Of a stretch of DNA of 64,000 bases, positions 20,921-33,919 are shown one piece after another; position 1 is the stretch's first letter, and the number at the start of each line of letters is the position of its first letter. The stretch lies in NCBI GenBank assembly GCA_035771175.1, contig CM069590.1:56276477-56340476 (forward strand), read 5' to 3'. The notes beneath the pieces were generated by a model, which was given only the letters and a program-made list of their open reading frames with translations, was not told the origin of the DNA and did no database searches. Source of the stretch: Paratinospora sagittata. Its lineage: Eukaryota > Streptophyta > Magnoliopsida > Ranunculales > Menispermaceae. The position numbers were made by a program, and so were the translations under genes.

Positions 20921-23900
20921 TTTCTAGGGTTTTTTTTTCTTTTCTTTTCTTTCTGGGTACCTCTCAAATGTTGTCTAAAACAAGAATAACAGAGAGAAAA
21001 GAAAGAAAGGAGAGAGCTTTCAAGGTGTGCTTAGGGTTTCCTCCATTAACGAGAGCTTGGTGGTTTGGTGTATGTAAAGGTTGGGATCCGTGAAGAGAAA
21101 GTGATGATGGGGAGGCAGTAGTAGTTTTGGGTTTTGCTTTATGGGAGGCGTAAAAGAGGGAGATTAGTAGAGTGGTTTTTTGGTTCTTGAAGCAGTGAGC
21201 CCCATTGACACTGAAATCGGCGTTGGCACTGGTTTTGGCTCTCTTGGCTTTGCTGAATGTTGGTGAGGAAGTTAAGTAGATAGAATTCTTAATAGATTAA
21301 TAATAATCCATCAGCCGGACCCGGACTTGGCAGTCGGCACTGTGTTTTTTCCCCACTTTTTTTTTTATATTATTATTATTATTATTTAAGTAGTATCTAC
21401 CTAGGTTATGCTCACGTCTACAAATACATATTCATCTGAAATCAACACCAATAAAGAAATATAATAGCACTCAACTAACAATTTCACCCATAACCAGATT
21501 GGCTTACTCTGCTAGTAATGTATGGATAAAATTCTATTCAAAACTTGGTGAAAAGAAATTCATATTCTTATTACTTCTGTAAATTAATTAATGATTAGAT
21601 GAATGATTACTTGAATTACGAAATTAATTTATATAAAATTTGATATTTAAATTTAAAGAGGTCCTCCATTATTTATGAATAATATAGACAAATAATTTCA
21701 GGATAGTAGACACTTAATAAAATATTCATTACATTCGTAAAGTGTGACAAAAGTACCAACCACTTTAAACATAATAACTTGCACCAAAAAAAAAATTAAA
21801 ATTTTGAACATTAATCTTTTGATGACTTAAGCTTAGTCAAAGAGAGTTTTTATTCCTATTTTTATTTTATAATTATTACTTTTTAAGGAAGAAGGAAGAT
21901 GTGATGTTAATATATTGTGAATTGTGAGGGAAGGAAAGTGATGGTTTTTTATTTTTGGCAGTTGAAATTGTTGGACTCTTTGACTTGTACGGGGAATCCT
22001 AAGTTAGTACTCACACGTTTATTATCATTATTTGTTTTTCCAAAAGTTGCCGTGATTACCGCTCTGCCTAAATTATTTTACTCCACAAAAAACCCTCTTG
22101 TTTTCACTTTGAGTTTTATATTGTTTTTTAAGCCTTTTATATGATGCCCAGCAAAAGCAAGATTATAAATTAGAAAAAAGATTAACAACTATTCTTTGCT
22201 TATGAGTTCATATCACACTGTTGGTTAGCTTATAGAAATTGCAATTAACTTTCTAATTTAACTTTTCATAGTTTTTGTTTACTTTATAAATATTATTTTT
22301 GCTTAAAAAGCTGATTTTATTGGGCGTCATTTTGTAAAGTAGACGAATAAGTATAAAAATAAATTTAGACTTAGAATTAAAATTATACCAACTATAATTT
22401 ATACCTTATTCTTATGCAGCGAGGCTACGTAAACTTAATTAATAAAAGAGGACAATGATGTGAAAAGCCTTTACAGCCATACAAGTGATAGAATAAAGAA
22501 GCACCAGCAAGTCATACGGTGGCTTTAGCGGAGAGTGGGGACGATGATTACTTTTTATTTTATTTTTTTGCAAAATTAACTTCTATTCATGGATTGAGTC
22601 AATTAAATATTTGATTGCATACAAAAATAATGTCTCAAAAATCAATTGATTGGTGATGAAGATTTTAATTATTTGGACAAATTATTATAAGTGAAAGTTG
22701 ATTTATAATACATAAAAATAGCCGGCCTTGAGCCATGCTTTCTAATGATGTTATTTCTAATGATGTATATATATTCAGATTTTTAACATTTTTTAAATCT
22801 TAATATATTGAAGTGAGAATCCAGGAGATCAGGAAGATATATACATGTTTGGAAGGATTAGTTGAAATAGCATATATACTTGCCATTCTTTTAGGAGTGG
22901 GGGAAAGAGACTTTTCCGGTGGACTTGCTTGTTTTGCCTATTTAAGTACTATTTTTCATTATTATTGAGTTAAGGAACACAAACTAGAATTTAGCTCCAA
23001 TGATTTGACTCTTTCATTAAGAATTGTCAAGAAGATTCCAACATAATAAGTTAGTATTGTTAGAATAGATTTAGACCAGACCCTATCATCAAATTTTTAT
23101 ATGTATTATTTGCAACTTCTAGTTTTTTTTATATGGAAAAAAATTGAAATTATAGTGTACATATATGCGGCAGGAGTATTTAAAAATAATATAAATAGAA
23201 ATAATTATCAAATATTAGCTTAACATTTAATAAAATAAAATACGTAGAAGAAGTGAATTCATATGATCAGATTCTTTAATAATAATAATAATAATACAAA
23301 GGAAAAAAATCATATTGACGTATACGTCATGAAACAATTCTCATGAAAAATGAAACGTTGTTGACACACTTTAACTTTTACACTATGTGATCAAGAGATG
23401 ATGTACACAATCCATGCATATTAAACAAATCATATATATTCTATTTTGACTTGAATTATTTTTGGACTCAAATTACTGTCCATTAAAATCTCCTTATTAT
23501 ATGAGAGATGACTTAAGTTTGAAAGAACTTACAACATTATTTCACATTAGACTTAAAGGAAGAGTTCCTTAATTCTTTTTGGCCTTTGCCACCAACCGTA
23601 GGGTACTTGCATTTTACCCAATAAAGGTATTGGTTTTCAATGATATAGGGTACCCCACCTGTGTCAATAGTGGTGGAAGTCCTTGTAATGTTTGTTCTTC
23701 TGCCTTTTAATAAAATTACCTTAATTGTTGTATTTAATTTTATTCTTTGTTGGTGATGATCAGAAAAGGATTAGATATAATAATAGAACTTTAAAATAAA
23801 AAATAATACTAGAAAAATAATGCTTACCTAAAAGGTTTAGATCTCAATTAGTATCAAAATTATTCCTCTTAATTACTTTTTGGTGAAGATATGATAATTT

Positions 23901-25979
23901 TTTTAATTACCCAATAAAGTGGGCATGATTTTCCTTGAGTTTTGAGATGATGAATGATTCATCATGTGCCACCAGTCTGCTTATATTAAGGTAAGTCCAC
24001 CCAGAGAAATTACTTTTGTCTTGAGCCTCTTGAAAACGACAAAGGTGAAAATCAAATTGAATAATATAATAAGACCAAGCTGATTATTTTAAGTCAGTGT
24101 CAGAATACACTTGTATTTATCAATAATGACCGTGTGGAGACAAATTGAGTTATACAATATGATCGAATATACGTATAGTGGGAGGAGGAGAAGATATATA
24201 CTATGTATTGTATGAAAATGGGACGAAACTTATAGAATTTCTTTATGTATATATATATATATATATATAGAAAGATATGTCAATTATTGGTCTCTTTATT
24301 CATGGCTAAACATGTGGCTTGATGGGCAGTTGATATTGAAACTGATTAATTACTCATTTTATATAAGTAGTTCCTTTATCATGGGACCCAAATTAATGAC
24401 ATCCCTTAAAAAGTATCTAAGAAATCATCAGTAATAATCACCTCCTCCTCTTGCTAATTAAATGATTAGTGTTGTACCTAAGCCTAAGAAGGAAAGAAAT
24501 GAGGTGTTGTAGCTAAAACTAAAAGCCGGAGATGGAGGCACATATATTAACAATGATGAGTTGGTGGCAAGCAAAATGCAGGTTGATGCTTGGGCCAAAT
24601 ATTAATTATAGTAGTTAGCACCTCATGCTTCAATCCATCTACAAGCTATTGGCTTTGATATTCTTCAAAGTCAGACTTCCATGAAAAGAAAAAAAGAAAA
24701 AAACATTTTGGCACAACAAACACAATTTAATAGTTCTACCATAGACGACACTTTCTCAGTCTGGCTCCATTACTTTTGGCATTTTCCACTTTAGGTTATA
24801 TACGTATAATTCAACTCAACTCAATTAAATATTTTTTTAATTATATGGGTCGGCTGTACGAATTCATTTCTTCTACTTTATTTTATCATAGGTTATTCAA
24901 TATTTAAATTATAATAAGTTATATCTTTTTAAATTATCTTTATTTATGTTATTGTTATTACATGAAGTTTAACCCTTTATTTATACATACATGTATACAT
25001 ACAAATTTAAAGAATGACAATTTAATTTGTTAGGGTCTAGATGCTTTTTTTTAAAGGAATGTTCTTTGAAAGGTTAGAAAGTTCTCCAACAAATATTCTA
25101 AAGAACTTCATAGGCTAAAGCGAACGTAAGACACTTACGATTTCGAAGAATAATGTTGCATTGACAATTCTAGTTGACATCAGCACAAACATCATCTTTA
25201 ATATACCATTTAATTGCCTAATACAAGCCAATGGAACATGTCATTTTTACCTTTTTCCAACTTGTTATTGTGATTTATCTTATAATTAATGTCATACCTA
25301 TCTATGTTTTTTTCCCCTACATTTTTGCATTCCTTCTCATCAAATTTAGCATAGATGTGTTTTAGAGATGCGGGAAATGAAGTCAAGAAATATACAAATC
25401 ATCAATATCTCCTAGATCAATAAGAAGTCATATATTTTGAACAGTTCTAGGTTGATCTAAGGAATAATAATGTTTGATCTCTTCTGTCAAGTTATATGTG
25501 TTTAATACACGAATATGTTTATTCCGTTCCACTCTATCTAAGGTTAAAGTAAACATTTAAATTTAAAATATTATATTTTTGTTAATACATTATTTTAGGT
25601 GTTGCTTTGTTTTTATGAATACTATATTACGATGAATTTTTGAGAATTAAATTCTTCCTAATTGAACATAAAAAAAAAAGTATTCCTTGGATTTTTCCAA
25701 CCCATTTTAATCAATTTTTTCTTTTTAGTAAGAGTTCTGCCAATAAATATTTGATTTTTGGAAAACTAATCTCAAACAGGGTCGAAGGCGCATCGTCTCC
25801 TTCGAGTCTTGAACGATGACCAGTCTTTCCATCTCGCACAATGGTCGTAGTATCAACCATTCTTCATTAATCTCATTTCATTTCTCCTAAATAAATAATC
25901 TTCTCCAATCCAAAATAAATTGATTAAATAAAATAAAATCCAACCACCGGAAATACCATGCTTCCCGGTCATCTCCGGC
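20921..25979. other. Large AT-rich spacer
   Basis: It starts with the 5' leader and promoter of the TPR gene (GA/CT-rich to about 21010) and ends with the promoter of the PPR gene. In between is AT-rich sequence with (TA)n near 24249-24268 and short (ATT)n/(AAT)n runs near 21370 and 23280. I see no coding homology and no clear transposon ends. Confidence 0.55.
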
Positions 25980-28409
25980 ATGAATTCTCTCGCCACCGCC
26001 ACCACCACCACTACCACCCTCTCCCAACACCTCCGGCAACCCAACTTCCGTGCCATCGCCAACCATTACGCTTCCCAACTAGAACTCTGCTGCACCCACA
26101 GGCCTCCCTCATACACACTTGCTCGTTCCGTCCATGCCCACATGATAACCTCCGGCTTCCGCCCTCGCGGCCACATTCTTAATCGTCTCATCGATATCTA
26201 CTGCAAGTCCCGCGACCTTGTCTTCGCACGCCACCTGTTTGACAAAATTCCCCAACCAGATATCGTCGCAAGAACCACTCTCATTGCGGCTTACTCTAAT
26301 GCTGGGGACACTAAGCTTGCCCGCGAGATATTCGACGAAACGCCCTTAAGTGTCCGCGATACCGTCTCTTATAACGCTATGATTACTGGGTATTCGCATA
26401 ATGAAGATGGGTTCAATGCGGTTAAGTTGTATTGCGAGATGAAGCAGGAGCGGTTTCTGCCTGATACGTTTACGTTCAGTAGCGTTCTTAGTGCTCTGGC
26501 GCTTGTAAGTGAGGATGAAAGGCAATGCCAGCAGTTGCATTGCGAGGTAGTGAAGTTGGGGGCGGAATCTGTTGTTTCTGTGTTGAATGCGCTTATTTCT
26601 CTTTATGTTAAGTGTGGGTCGTCGTTGTCTTTGTCAATGGGCGCTGCACGGAAGGTGTTTGATGAAATGCCTCATAGAGATGAGTTGACTTGGACGACTA
26701 TGATCACGGGTTATGTTAGGAACAATGATCTTGATTCTGCTAGAGAGCTTTTTGATGGGATGAAAATTAACTTGCAGGTTGCTTGGAATGCGATGATTTC
26801 GGGTTATGTACATCATGGGTGCATTTTAGAGGCTTTAGATTTGTTTAAGAAAATGCATGTGGAGGGAATTCAGCTTGATGAGTTCACTTACACTAGCATT
26901 CTTAGTGCTTGTGCAAGTTCAGGTTTGGTAAGCCATGGGAAGCAGGTTCATGCTTATATATTGCGTACAGTGGCGAAGCCCACGTCCGAGTTTTCATTCT
27001 CTGTGAACAATGCATTGATCACATTGTACTGGAGATGCAATGAAGTAGATAAGGCGCACGTAATTTTTGATAGGATGCCCGAAAGAGATCTTGTCTCATG
27101 GAATGCGATCTTGTCTGGATATGTTAACTCAGGAAGAATAGCTGATGCTAAAAGATCGTTTGATGAGATGATAGAGAAGAATCTTCTTACATGGACTGTG
27201 ATGATCTCAGGGTTTGCACAGAATGGGCTGGGAGAAGAAGCACTGAAGATGTTCATTCAAATGCGAATGGAAGGCCTTGAACCTTGTGATTATGTGTTTG
27301 CAGGTGCAATCACAGCCTGCTCAGTCCTTGGTGCATTGGAGAATGGACGGCAACTCCATGCTCAACTTGTCCGCTTAGGATTTGAATCAAGCCTCTCGGC
27401 GGGGAATGCATTGGTGACAATGTATGCTAGGTGTGGTGTTGTGGAAGCTGCCCATTTGATGTTCCTCACAATGCCTTTTGTAGATTCTGTTTCGTGGAAT
27501 GCCATGATTGCTGCTCTTGGGCAGCATGGACATGGAGCTCAGGCACTTGATTTGTTTGATCGAATGTTAAAGGAAAACATTTTACCTGACCGGATAACAT
27601 TCTTAACAATTCTTACTGCTTGTAGCCATGTTGGTCTAGTAAAGGAGGGATGCCAATTATTTGAGTTGATGAATCAAACTTATGGTATAAGCCCAGGTGA
27701 AGATCATTATGCCCGTCTTATTGATTTGTTATGTCGAGCTGGAAAGATTTCAGAAGCAAAAGATGTCATTGAAACTATGCCTTTTGAGCCCAGTGCACCA
27801 GTATGGGAGGCTCTTCTTGCTGGTTGCCGGATTCATGGGAACATGGACTTGGGGATCCAAGCTGCAGAACGTCTCTTTGAGCTTATTCCACAGCATGATG
27901 GGGCTTATGTTCTGCTCTCAAACATGTATGCCATGGCCGGTCAGTGGGATGGTGTGGCTAAGGTTCGGAAGGTAATGAGAGATCGAGGGGTAAAGAAAGA
28001 GCCTGGTTGTAGTTGGATAGAGGTGGTGAACAAGGTTCATGTGTTCTTGGTGGATGATACAGTGCACCCTGAGGTACAAGAGGTATATATTTTCCTGGAG
28101 GAGCTAACGGCTAAGATGAAGAAGTTGGGGTATGTTCCCGACACCCGGTTTGTGTTGCACGATGTGGGATTTGAGCAGAAAGAGTATGGCTTGTCTACTC
28201 ATAGTGAGAAGTTGGCTGTTGGTTTTGGACTTTTAAAGCTGCCTCGTGGAGCCACTGTTCGGGTTCTTAAGAACTTGAGGATCTGTGGTGATTGCCACAC
28301 TGCATTTAAATTCATGTCAAAGGTAGTTGACAGAGAGATTGTTGTGAGAGATGGGAAGCGGTTTCACCATTTCAGGAATGGTGAATGCTCTTGTGGAAAT
28401 TATTGGTGA
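25980..28409 (+). CDS. DYW-class PPR protein (At1g25360-like RNA editing factor)
   Basis: A single exon of 809 residues. The first ~50 residues are Thr/Ser/Arg-rich with few acids, compatible with an organelle targeting peptide. Tandem P, L and S pentatricopeptide repeats follow (for example [15 protein letters not shown] and [16 protein letters not shown]). The E/E+ region holds [13 protein letters not shown] and GCSWIEV. The C-terminal DYW deaminase-like domain has the HSEK (HxE) motif, CGDCH (CxxC) and the terminus CSCGNYW, so the zinc ligands are all present. Such proteins bind a specific organelle transcript and direct C-to-U editing. The order and wording of motifs match the Arabidopsis protein At1g25360 (PCMP-H74), which I believe is the mitochondrial editing factor OTP90; the orthology is by memory. 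Lack of introns is normal for this family. Confidence 0.93.
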   Translation: MNSLATATTTTTTLSQHLRQPNFRAIANHYASQLELCCTHRPPSYTLARSVHAHMITSGFRPRGHILNRLIDIYCKSRDLVFARHLFDKIPQPDIVARTTLIAAYSNAGDTKLAREIFDETPLSVRDTVSYNAMITGYSHNEDGFNAVKLYCEMKQERFLPDTFTFSSVLSALALVSEDERQCQQLHCEVVKLGAESVVSVLNALISLYVKCGSSLSLSMGAARKVFDEMPHRDELTWTTMITGYVRNNDLDSARELFDGMKINLQVAWNAMISGYVHHGCILEALDLFKKMHVEGIQLDEFTYTSILSACASSGLVSHGKQVHAYILRTVAKPTSEFSFSVNNALITLYWRCNEVDKAHVIFDRMPERDLVSWNAILSGYVNSGRIADAKRSFDEMIEKNLLTWTVMISGFAQNGLGEEALKMFIQMRMEGLEPCDYVFAGAITACSVLGALENGRQLHAQLVRLGFESSLSAGNALVTMYARCGVVEAAHLMFLTMPFVDSVSWNAMIAALGQHGHGAQALDLFDRMLKENILPDRITFLTILTACSHVGLVKEGCQLFELMNQTYGISPGEDHYARLIDLLCRAGKISEAKDVIETMPFEPSAPVWEALLAGCRIHGNMDLGIQAAERLFELIPQHDGAYVLLSNMYAMAGQWDGVAKVRKVMRDRGVKKEPGCSWIEVVNKVHVFLVDDTVHPEVQEVYIFLEELTAKMKKLGYVPDTRFVLHDVGFEQKEYGLSTHSEKLAVGFGLLKLPRGATVRVLKNLRICGDCHTAFKFMSKVVDREIVVRDGKRFHHFRNGECSCGNYW

Positions 28410-30797
28410 ACAGAGTGCACTAAAAAAAAAAAAAGGGGGGGGGTTTAAAGAATGCAGAAGTTTACATTCTCAAACCAAAATACAGCTGAAAGCAATGAAG
28501 ATAGAGCTCTGAAGGTGCCAGGTTCCTGCAGGAGAGGACTCTAACTCATGCCAAGGGGCAAAAAAATGCACAAGCTATGGAATGAAATTGGGTTCATACT
28601 GGCTGATCTTCTTTTTGTGGTGGCTGTAAGAAATCGGTTTCTTGACCCCATCTTACATGCTGAATAACATCAAAGACATTTTGGATAATTTCAATCCATC
28701 TACTCAGCATTAATCCATGCTCTAAACGGCCACAGCAAAGCTACCATGGTTGAAGTGATTTTAATTTCACATGAGATGGACTTTGGTTTGATGGATTCTG
28801 GAGATTGGTGATGGTAACCAACTGAAAAGTTCCATTTATTAGTTCTTTACAAGAATTCCCAATCATTAAAATTTTAGCATTGATACACCTGATGTGAGCC
28901 ATTAAAAAGGTGGTTACAGAAGGTATAATTATTGATTTTTTGAGACTCTTGTGACATTCATGAGCTGATGATCTGGGTTTGATAGATTCTGGAGATTTGA
29001 TGACTTCTTGGTGATGCTAAGGGTGAGCCAACCAACTAAAGATGCCCTCTTGATTATTCTCCACAAGAGTTCTCTGTAAGGATTTAGAATCTATAATTGA
29101 GGCAGTGAACCATAAAGGTATATCCGTTTATATTTTTATGACTCCTGTGAGGTGGGAGGTGATGATTACCATTAATTGTCACTCGGTGCAAACTGTATAT
29201 TGTTGAGACTGTCACCATTGGAATTTGTTTGGTGGTAAGAGTTATTGTATTATTTGGGCAAATTCAATTAACATAAATAAGGTCTTTCGGTAAAGTGATT
29301 TTTTTTGGATTGAGCCCTTAGATTTGTAGCATCTTTAGAATGGTCCAAGGGTGACCCTGGATTTCTTATGTTATAAAATCCCAATAGGCAAATCATGGAC
29401 ATAAAATACAGAGCTGTTTTAGCTTTCTTCTTGCCACAACAGATGGTGATTGATGCTTGTCAGATTCCATAGGCTCATACAATATTACAGAGAGACAGCT
29501 GCATGCTGTAAAGGGACTGCAATGAAAAGATAATAACAATAATTGGTTGGTTTTCTGTGGTTTATTTTCTGCGGTTCATGGTATTCATAAATCTATAAAT
29601 CTTTGGGTCTGTCTTCCTGTATGGATTTTTGTGTGTTACTGTTAACCACATTTCAAGAAAAACCTTGAAAATGACTTCACATACGGGACGGCTTTTATGT
29701 TTAAGAACATAGTCAAAGAAGCTGGGAAAACAGAAACTTCCAGATGACTATATTTTCAAGACAGTTACATATTTAGTTGAATTGAATCGAAAAATCAGGA
29801 GGCTTGGTGAGGAATGACTGATATTCTTACTACTCTTAAATTGGTATATGCATTCTCATGCCTTCAAACAATGATCATAATGGAAGATGATTCTATGAGG
29901 TCCATCTTTTATTCCCAAGTGGGCCATCAACAATTCTTAATCAGATGGTTCCTTGTGAATCTAGTGGCTAAGATTGTTCAGTGCTAGTGACCTTTGCTCT
30001 ATCTGTCCTACCTTTCTCAACAGTATTACATCTCAGAATCTGTTTGTTTCAGAAACAGAACTTCCCAATGACCTCACTTAGTGTTCCATATAATTTTTTT
30101 TTTTCCAAGAAGAGAAGATGAAATCTTGCCCACAAAGACTCTCTCTTATCACATTCGGCCCCGCAAAGATCATGCAGCTTTGAGCTCTGAAGCCCATTTC
30201 TGGAGATGGGCCAACTTGATGTTACAGTTTGATTTATTTGATGCAATTGTTGTTTGGACAAGTTGACATGGCAATCTCTCCATCGTCAATATGGCAATAA
30301 CAATCTCACAAAAGTCTGGCACTTCAAGCATCATCATTGAAGGGAAATAACATCAGAGCCTCTCAATTGATTTGCTGGTGCAATCTTCCAAACTTCTCCA
30401 ATTAGGACCTCTACATACAGTTTCTTTGTTTGTCCAATTCCATCAAGTGATGAGAGAAAAAAATCAGGATTTCATTTTTGTTCTATTTTTTCTGGTTTTG
30501 CAATCTGAGCAAAACTGTCATCAGTTATCAGGTTTGTTTGATTCACAGGACAACATGACTTCCCCTCCATATCATTCATGTCTGTTTCTGCTATGTAGGG
30601 AAGTTATCACCCATGTGGCAACTTTCCATTCTTCGACACTTCTCAGCCTCAAACATGACATCTCTGATACATACAACTATTTGGAACTATAAATATAATG
30701 AGGAAAGCAAGAAGAGGTTCTGAACAGAGGCTAAGGAAGCTCTTGAGGGAGAGAACAAAAGAAAGAGAGAACATCAGCAATTCGACCTCTAAGGAAG
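28410..30797. other. PPR 3' flank and aldolase-pseudogene upstream region
   Basis: An A13/G10-like homopolymer pair follows the PPR stop at about 28422-28443. The rest has mixed composition and no protein homology that I recognise. Several 60-100 codon frames here are unsupported. The last ~100 bases before 30798 are probably the old 5' UTR of the aldolase copy. Confidence 0.5.
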
Positions 30798-32401
30798 ATG
30801 GCATCAGCATCTCTCCTCAAGTCATCTGTGGCTCTCGACAAGTCCGAGTGGGTGAAGGGACAGACTCATCGCCAACCTTCTGCTTCGGTTGCACGGTGCA
30901 ATGCCAAATCTCCCTCCACTCTCACCATCCGAGCAGGTTCCTATGCAGATGAACTAATCAAGACTGCGGTATGTGTCCTGTGTTTTTAAGACTGGAATTC
31001 CTATGGAAGAAGCAGGATTGCATAACTTTAGGATGCAAGGAACTAACTTATCTTATGGTTTTGTTGATCATATAGAAAACAATTGCATCTCCCGGTAGTG
31101 GAATTTTGGCCATGGACTAGTCGAACGCAACTTGTGGGAAGCGTCTTGCCTCCATTGGACTTGAAAACACTGAAGTGAATTGTCAGGCTTACAGGACACT
31201 ACTTGTCACAGCTCCTGGACTTGGCAACTACATCTCTGGTGCAATCCTCTTTGAGGAGACACTTTACCAGTCTACAACTGATGGGAGGAAAATGGTTGAC
31301 GTGCTCGTGGAGCAGAACATCGTCCCTGGTATCAAAGTCGATAAGGTAACACACAATTACCATGAAATTGGGTCTTCACCTATTCTTCTCCTGGTATTCT
31401 AAATGGCTTTGATGGTGAGACTTGAGAGTATCATTATGTACTAATGCATTTCATGAGTTCTGCAACAGGGTTTGCTGCCATTAGCTGGTTCCAACGATGA
31501 GTCATGGTGCCAGGGACTCGACAGACTTGCTCCCCGCTCTGCCACTTACTACCAGCAAGGTGCTCGTTTTGCCAAATGGTAAGAACATCTTCAGTAAATC
31601 AGTACAGTTAGGAACTTCAGCTTCTTGTGTGTTTATAAGAACTAGTTTTTTGGGTGAAACAGGCCTACAGTGGTGAGCATTCCCAATGGCCCATCGGCTC
31701 TGGCTGTGAAGGAAGCAGCCTGGGGTCTTGCTCGCTATGGCAGCTGAGCTAATTCTGTTGCTTGGTTTTATAGGACAATGGCTTGGCCCCAATTGTGGAG
31801 CCAGAGATCCTTCTTGATGGTGAACACAGCATCGACAGGACTTTTGAGTGGCTCAGAAAGTCTGGGCAGAGGTCTTCTTTTACCTTGCAGAAAACAATGT
31901 CATGTTTGAGGGAATACTGCTCAAACCCAGCATGGTCACTCCAGGAGCCGAGTGCAAGGACAAGGCCACACCGGAACAGGTCGCAGATTACACCCTCAAG
32001 CTCCTCCACCATAGAATCCCCCCGGCCGTCCCTGGAATCATGGTTAGTCTTTCCTGAAACCTTTCTTTCATATTCTCTAAAAAATACTCAATTCTTGTAC
32101 TGATTCTATGATTTGGGTGCAGTTTTTGTCTGGCGGGCAATCTGAAGTTGAAGCCACCCTGAACCTGAATACAATGAACAAAGCTCCAAATCCATGGCAT
32201 GTGTCATTCTCATATGCAAGGGCCCTTCAGAACACTTGCTTGAAGACATGGGGAGGTAGGCCTGAGAATGTGAAGGCAGCTCAGGAGGGCCTGCTAATCC
32301 GTGCCCAGGCGAACTCTCTTGCTCAGCTCGGGAAGTACACCGGCGAGCGCGAGTCCGAGGAGTCCAAGAAAGGGATGTTTGTGAAGGGATATACTTACTG
32401 A
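30798..32401 (+). pseudogene. Chloroplast fructose-bisphosphate aldolase pseudogene
   Basis: The intron-exon plan of a class I chloroplast aldolase gene is kept: 30798-30968, 31076-31345, 31469-31578, 31663 to about 31744, 31774-32042 and 32123-32401. It starts MASASLLKSS and ends [11 protein letters not shown], as in the plastid enzymes. The Schiff-base lysine context FEGILLKPSMVTPG is present. The lesions are clear. TAG at 31118-31120 replaces the conserved glutamate of AMDESN. FAKWR reads FAKWP (the catalytic arginine is lost). The end of exon 4 and most of the following intron are deleted, leaving about 29 nt before the next acceptor and an in-frame TGA at 31745. A one-base deletion near 31848 shifts the frame after RTFE. 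Retained introns show a duplicated copy, not a processed one. The functional enzyme would make fructose-1,6-bisphosphate in the Calvin cycle; this copy cannot. Confidence 0.9.
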
Positions 32402-33919
32402 GATGTTGAACCCAAATCTACAGGTAAAGATGATGAAGCAGCAAAACAGGGAATGAGTACCTTGCTGTGCTATATTTGTCCATGGCCAGTGGAACTGTTT
32501 TTGATCATTTACTTGTAACTCTACCTAATAAGAAATTTTCTTGCAGTGAGTAGTCAGTGTGACTAGTGTATCATATCAGACACTATTACACATCTTTTTT
32601 AATTCAAATAGTTTAAAATCATGATATTTGTCATAGGTTGTTAGCAACTCATTTCTTCCTATGGCCAGATTGAGTAGGTCTTACACGCATATAATTAAAA
32701 CCCCTTAATTTTTTTAGTTTTTTTTTTTTTTTGAGAGTAAACAAACAGATTTATTAATAAAACAGTAAAAGGGTTCACAACTAGATAAAGTACCAGAGGT
32801 ACTCGACCAATACAGAGAAGAAAAAACCAAAATAATGCAGAAAACAACCAATCTCCTCAGCAACATCACATCTCACATCAAACAATCATTCCAATTTCCT
32901 CAGCAACATCACATCTCACATCAAACAATCATTCCAATTTCCTCAGCAACATCGTGGATGAAATAGTCCCTACTAATTCTATAAGCCAATAACCAAGAAC
33001 TTCTCATTAAAATTACATCATTCCACACCTCCTCCGCATTCCTAGCAACACCGTCAAAAATATACCAAATCATCTACAGCGTCAAAAATACGATGATTGT
33101 ATTCCAACCAAATCATCTACAGTGTTACAAGCAGACCTCATAAATCTAACCAGGCTGCCTTAAATGCCTCGAATATGACTCACCAAGAACTTCTCTCGAG
33201 GGAAAGAAAACCCTTTTATTTTATCAATTGAAAGCAATATTATTATTATTATTACTATTTTCTAAGAAGAAACAAAATAAAAGCACCAGCAGTACTAGAC
33301 AAAAACCTTGCCCACAAGAAGCGAGAAGCAAGATACCCGCGCACTAGAATACACCAAGCAGCAATAAACTCCTGGTTTTGACAGTCTCATTCATCATTGA
33401 CTCATTTAAACATTCATAAACTAACAGAAATAAGCATGGAAGACAAAGATTAATGCCTGATTTCCAGCAAACTGCACCATGGTAACTGCAAATTTGGGTA
33501 TTAACAGGGAAAACTTACAATGTATAGTTTGATTTCACCAACTACATGTGTCAATGGACAACTGGACTTGAGATGAGGTCTTATGTTGATTGCTAATGTT
33601 GAGGAAGTAACAAGTTAGCATTAGTTAAATATCATTTCTCTCATAATATTCTTCTTCATGATATTCTACATTTAGCAAAAAAAAAAAAGGATTGTCTTTC
33701 CTTCATGTCTGCAGCTAAGACAGCCAATGTAATTGCTCATAATGCATCAAAGTTTTCCTTGCTTCACAGGCTATCAATGGTTTGGGATCATTTCATCCTA
33801 TGATGGTAAGTCCATCATGTACAGATCTTCCATTTTGAAGGAACTACCCCTTTGACAAGAAAAGAAAATAAAATAAAAATATATATCTCTCATTTATCCA
33901 TGCCAGTGCCATAAATCAG
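32402..33919. other. Spacer with a LINE-like 3' end
   Basis: The convergent spacer between the aldolase pseudogene and the S28 gene. From about 32714 a T-run is followed by sequence that reads, on the minus strand, as ...TTATTAATAAATCTGTTTG...poly(A). This looks like the 3' end of a LINE or another poly(A)-tailed insert running to perhaps 33250. No reverse transcriptase homology is visible. The part near 33919 is the S28 3' UTR. Confidence 0.35.
32854..32952. repeat. 43-bp tandem repeat, 2.3 copies
   Basis: A unit beginning TCCTCAGCAACATC repeats at 32854, 32897 and 32940 with a period of 43 bp. The first two copies are essentially identical, so the duplication is recent. Confidence 0.9.

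Noticed and set aside
30372..30692. 106-codon frame downstream of the PPR gene
   Set aside because: No homology recognised and no codon or splice support; left as spacer.
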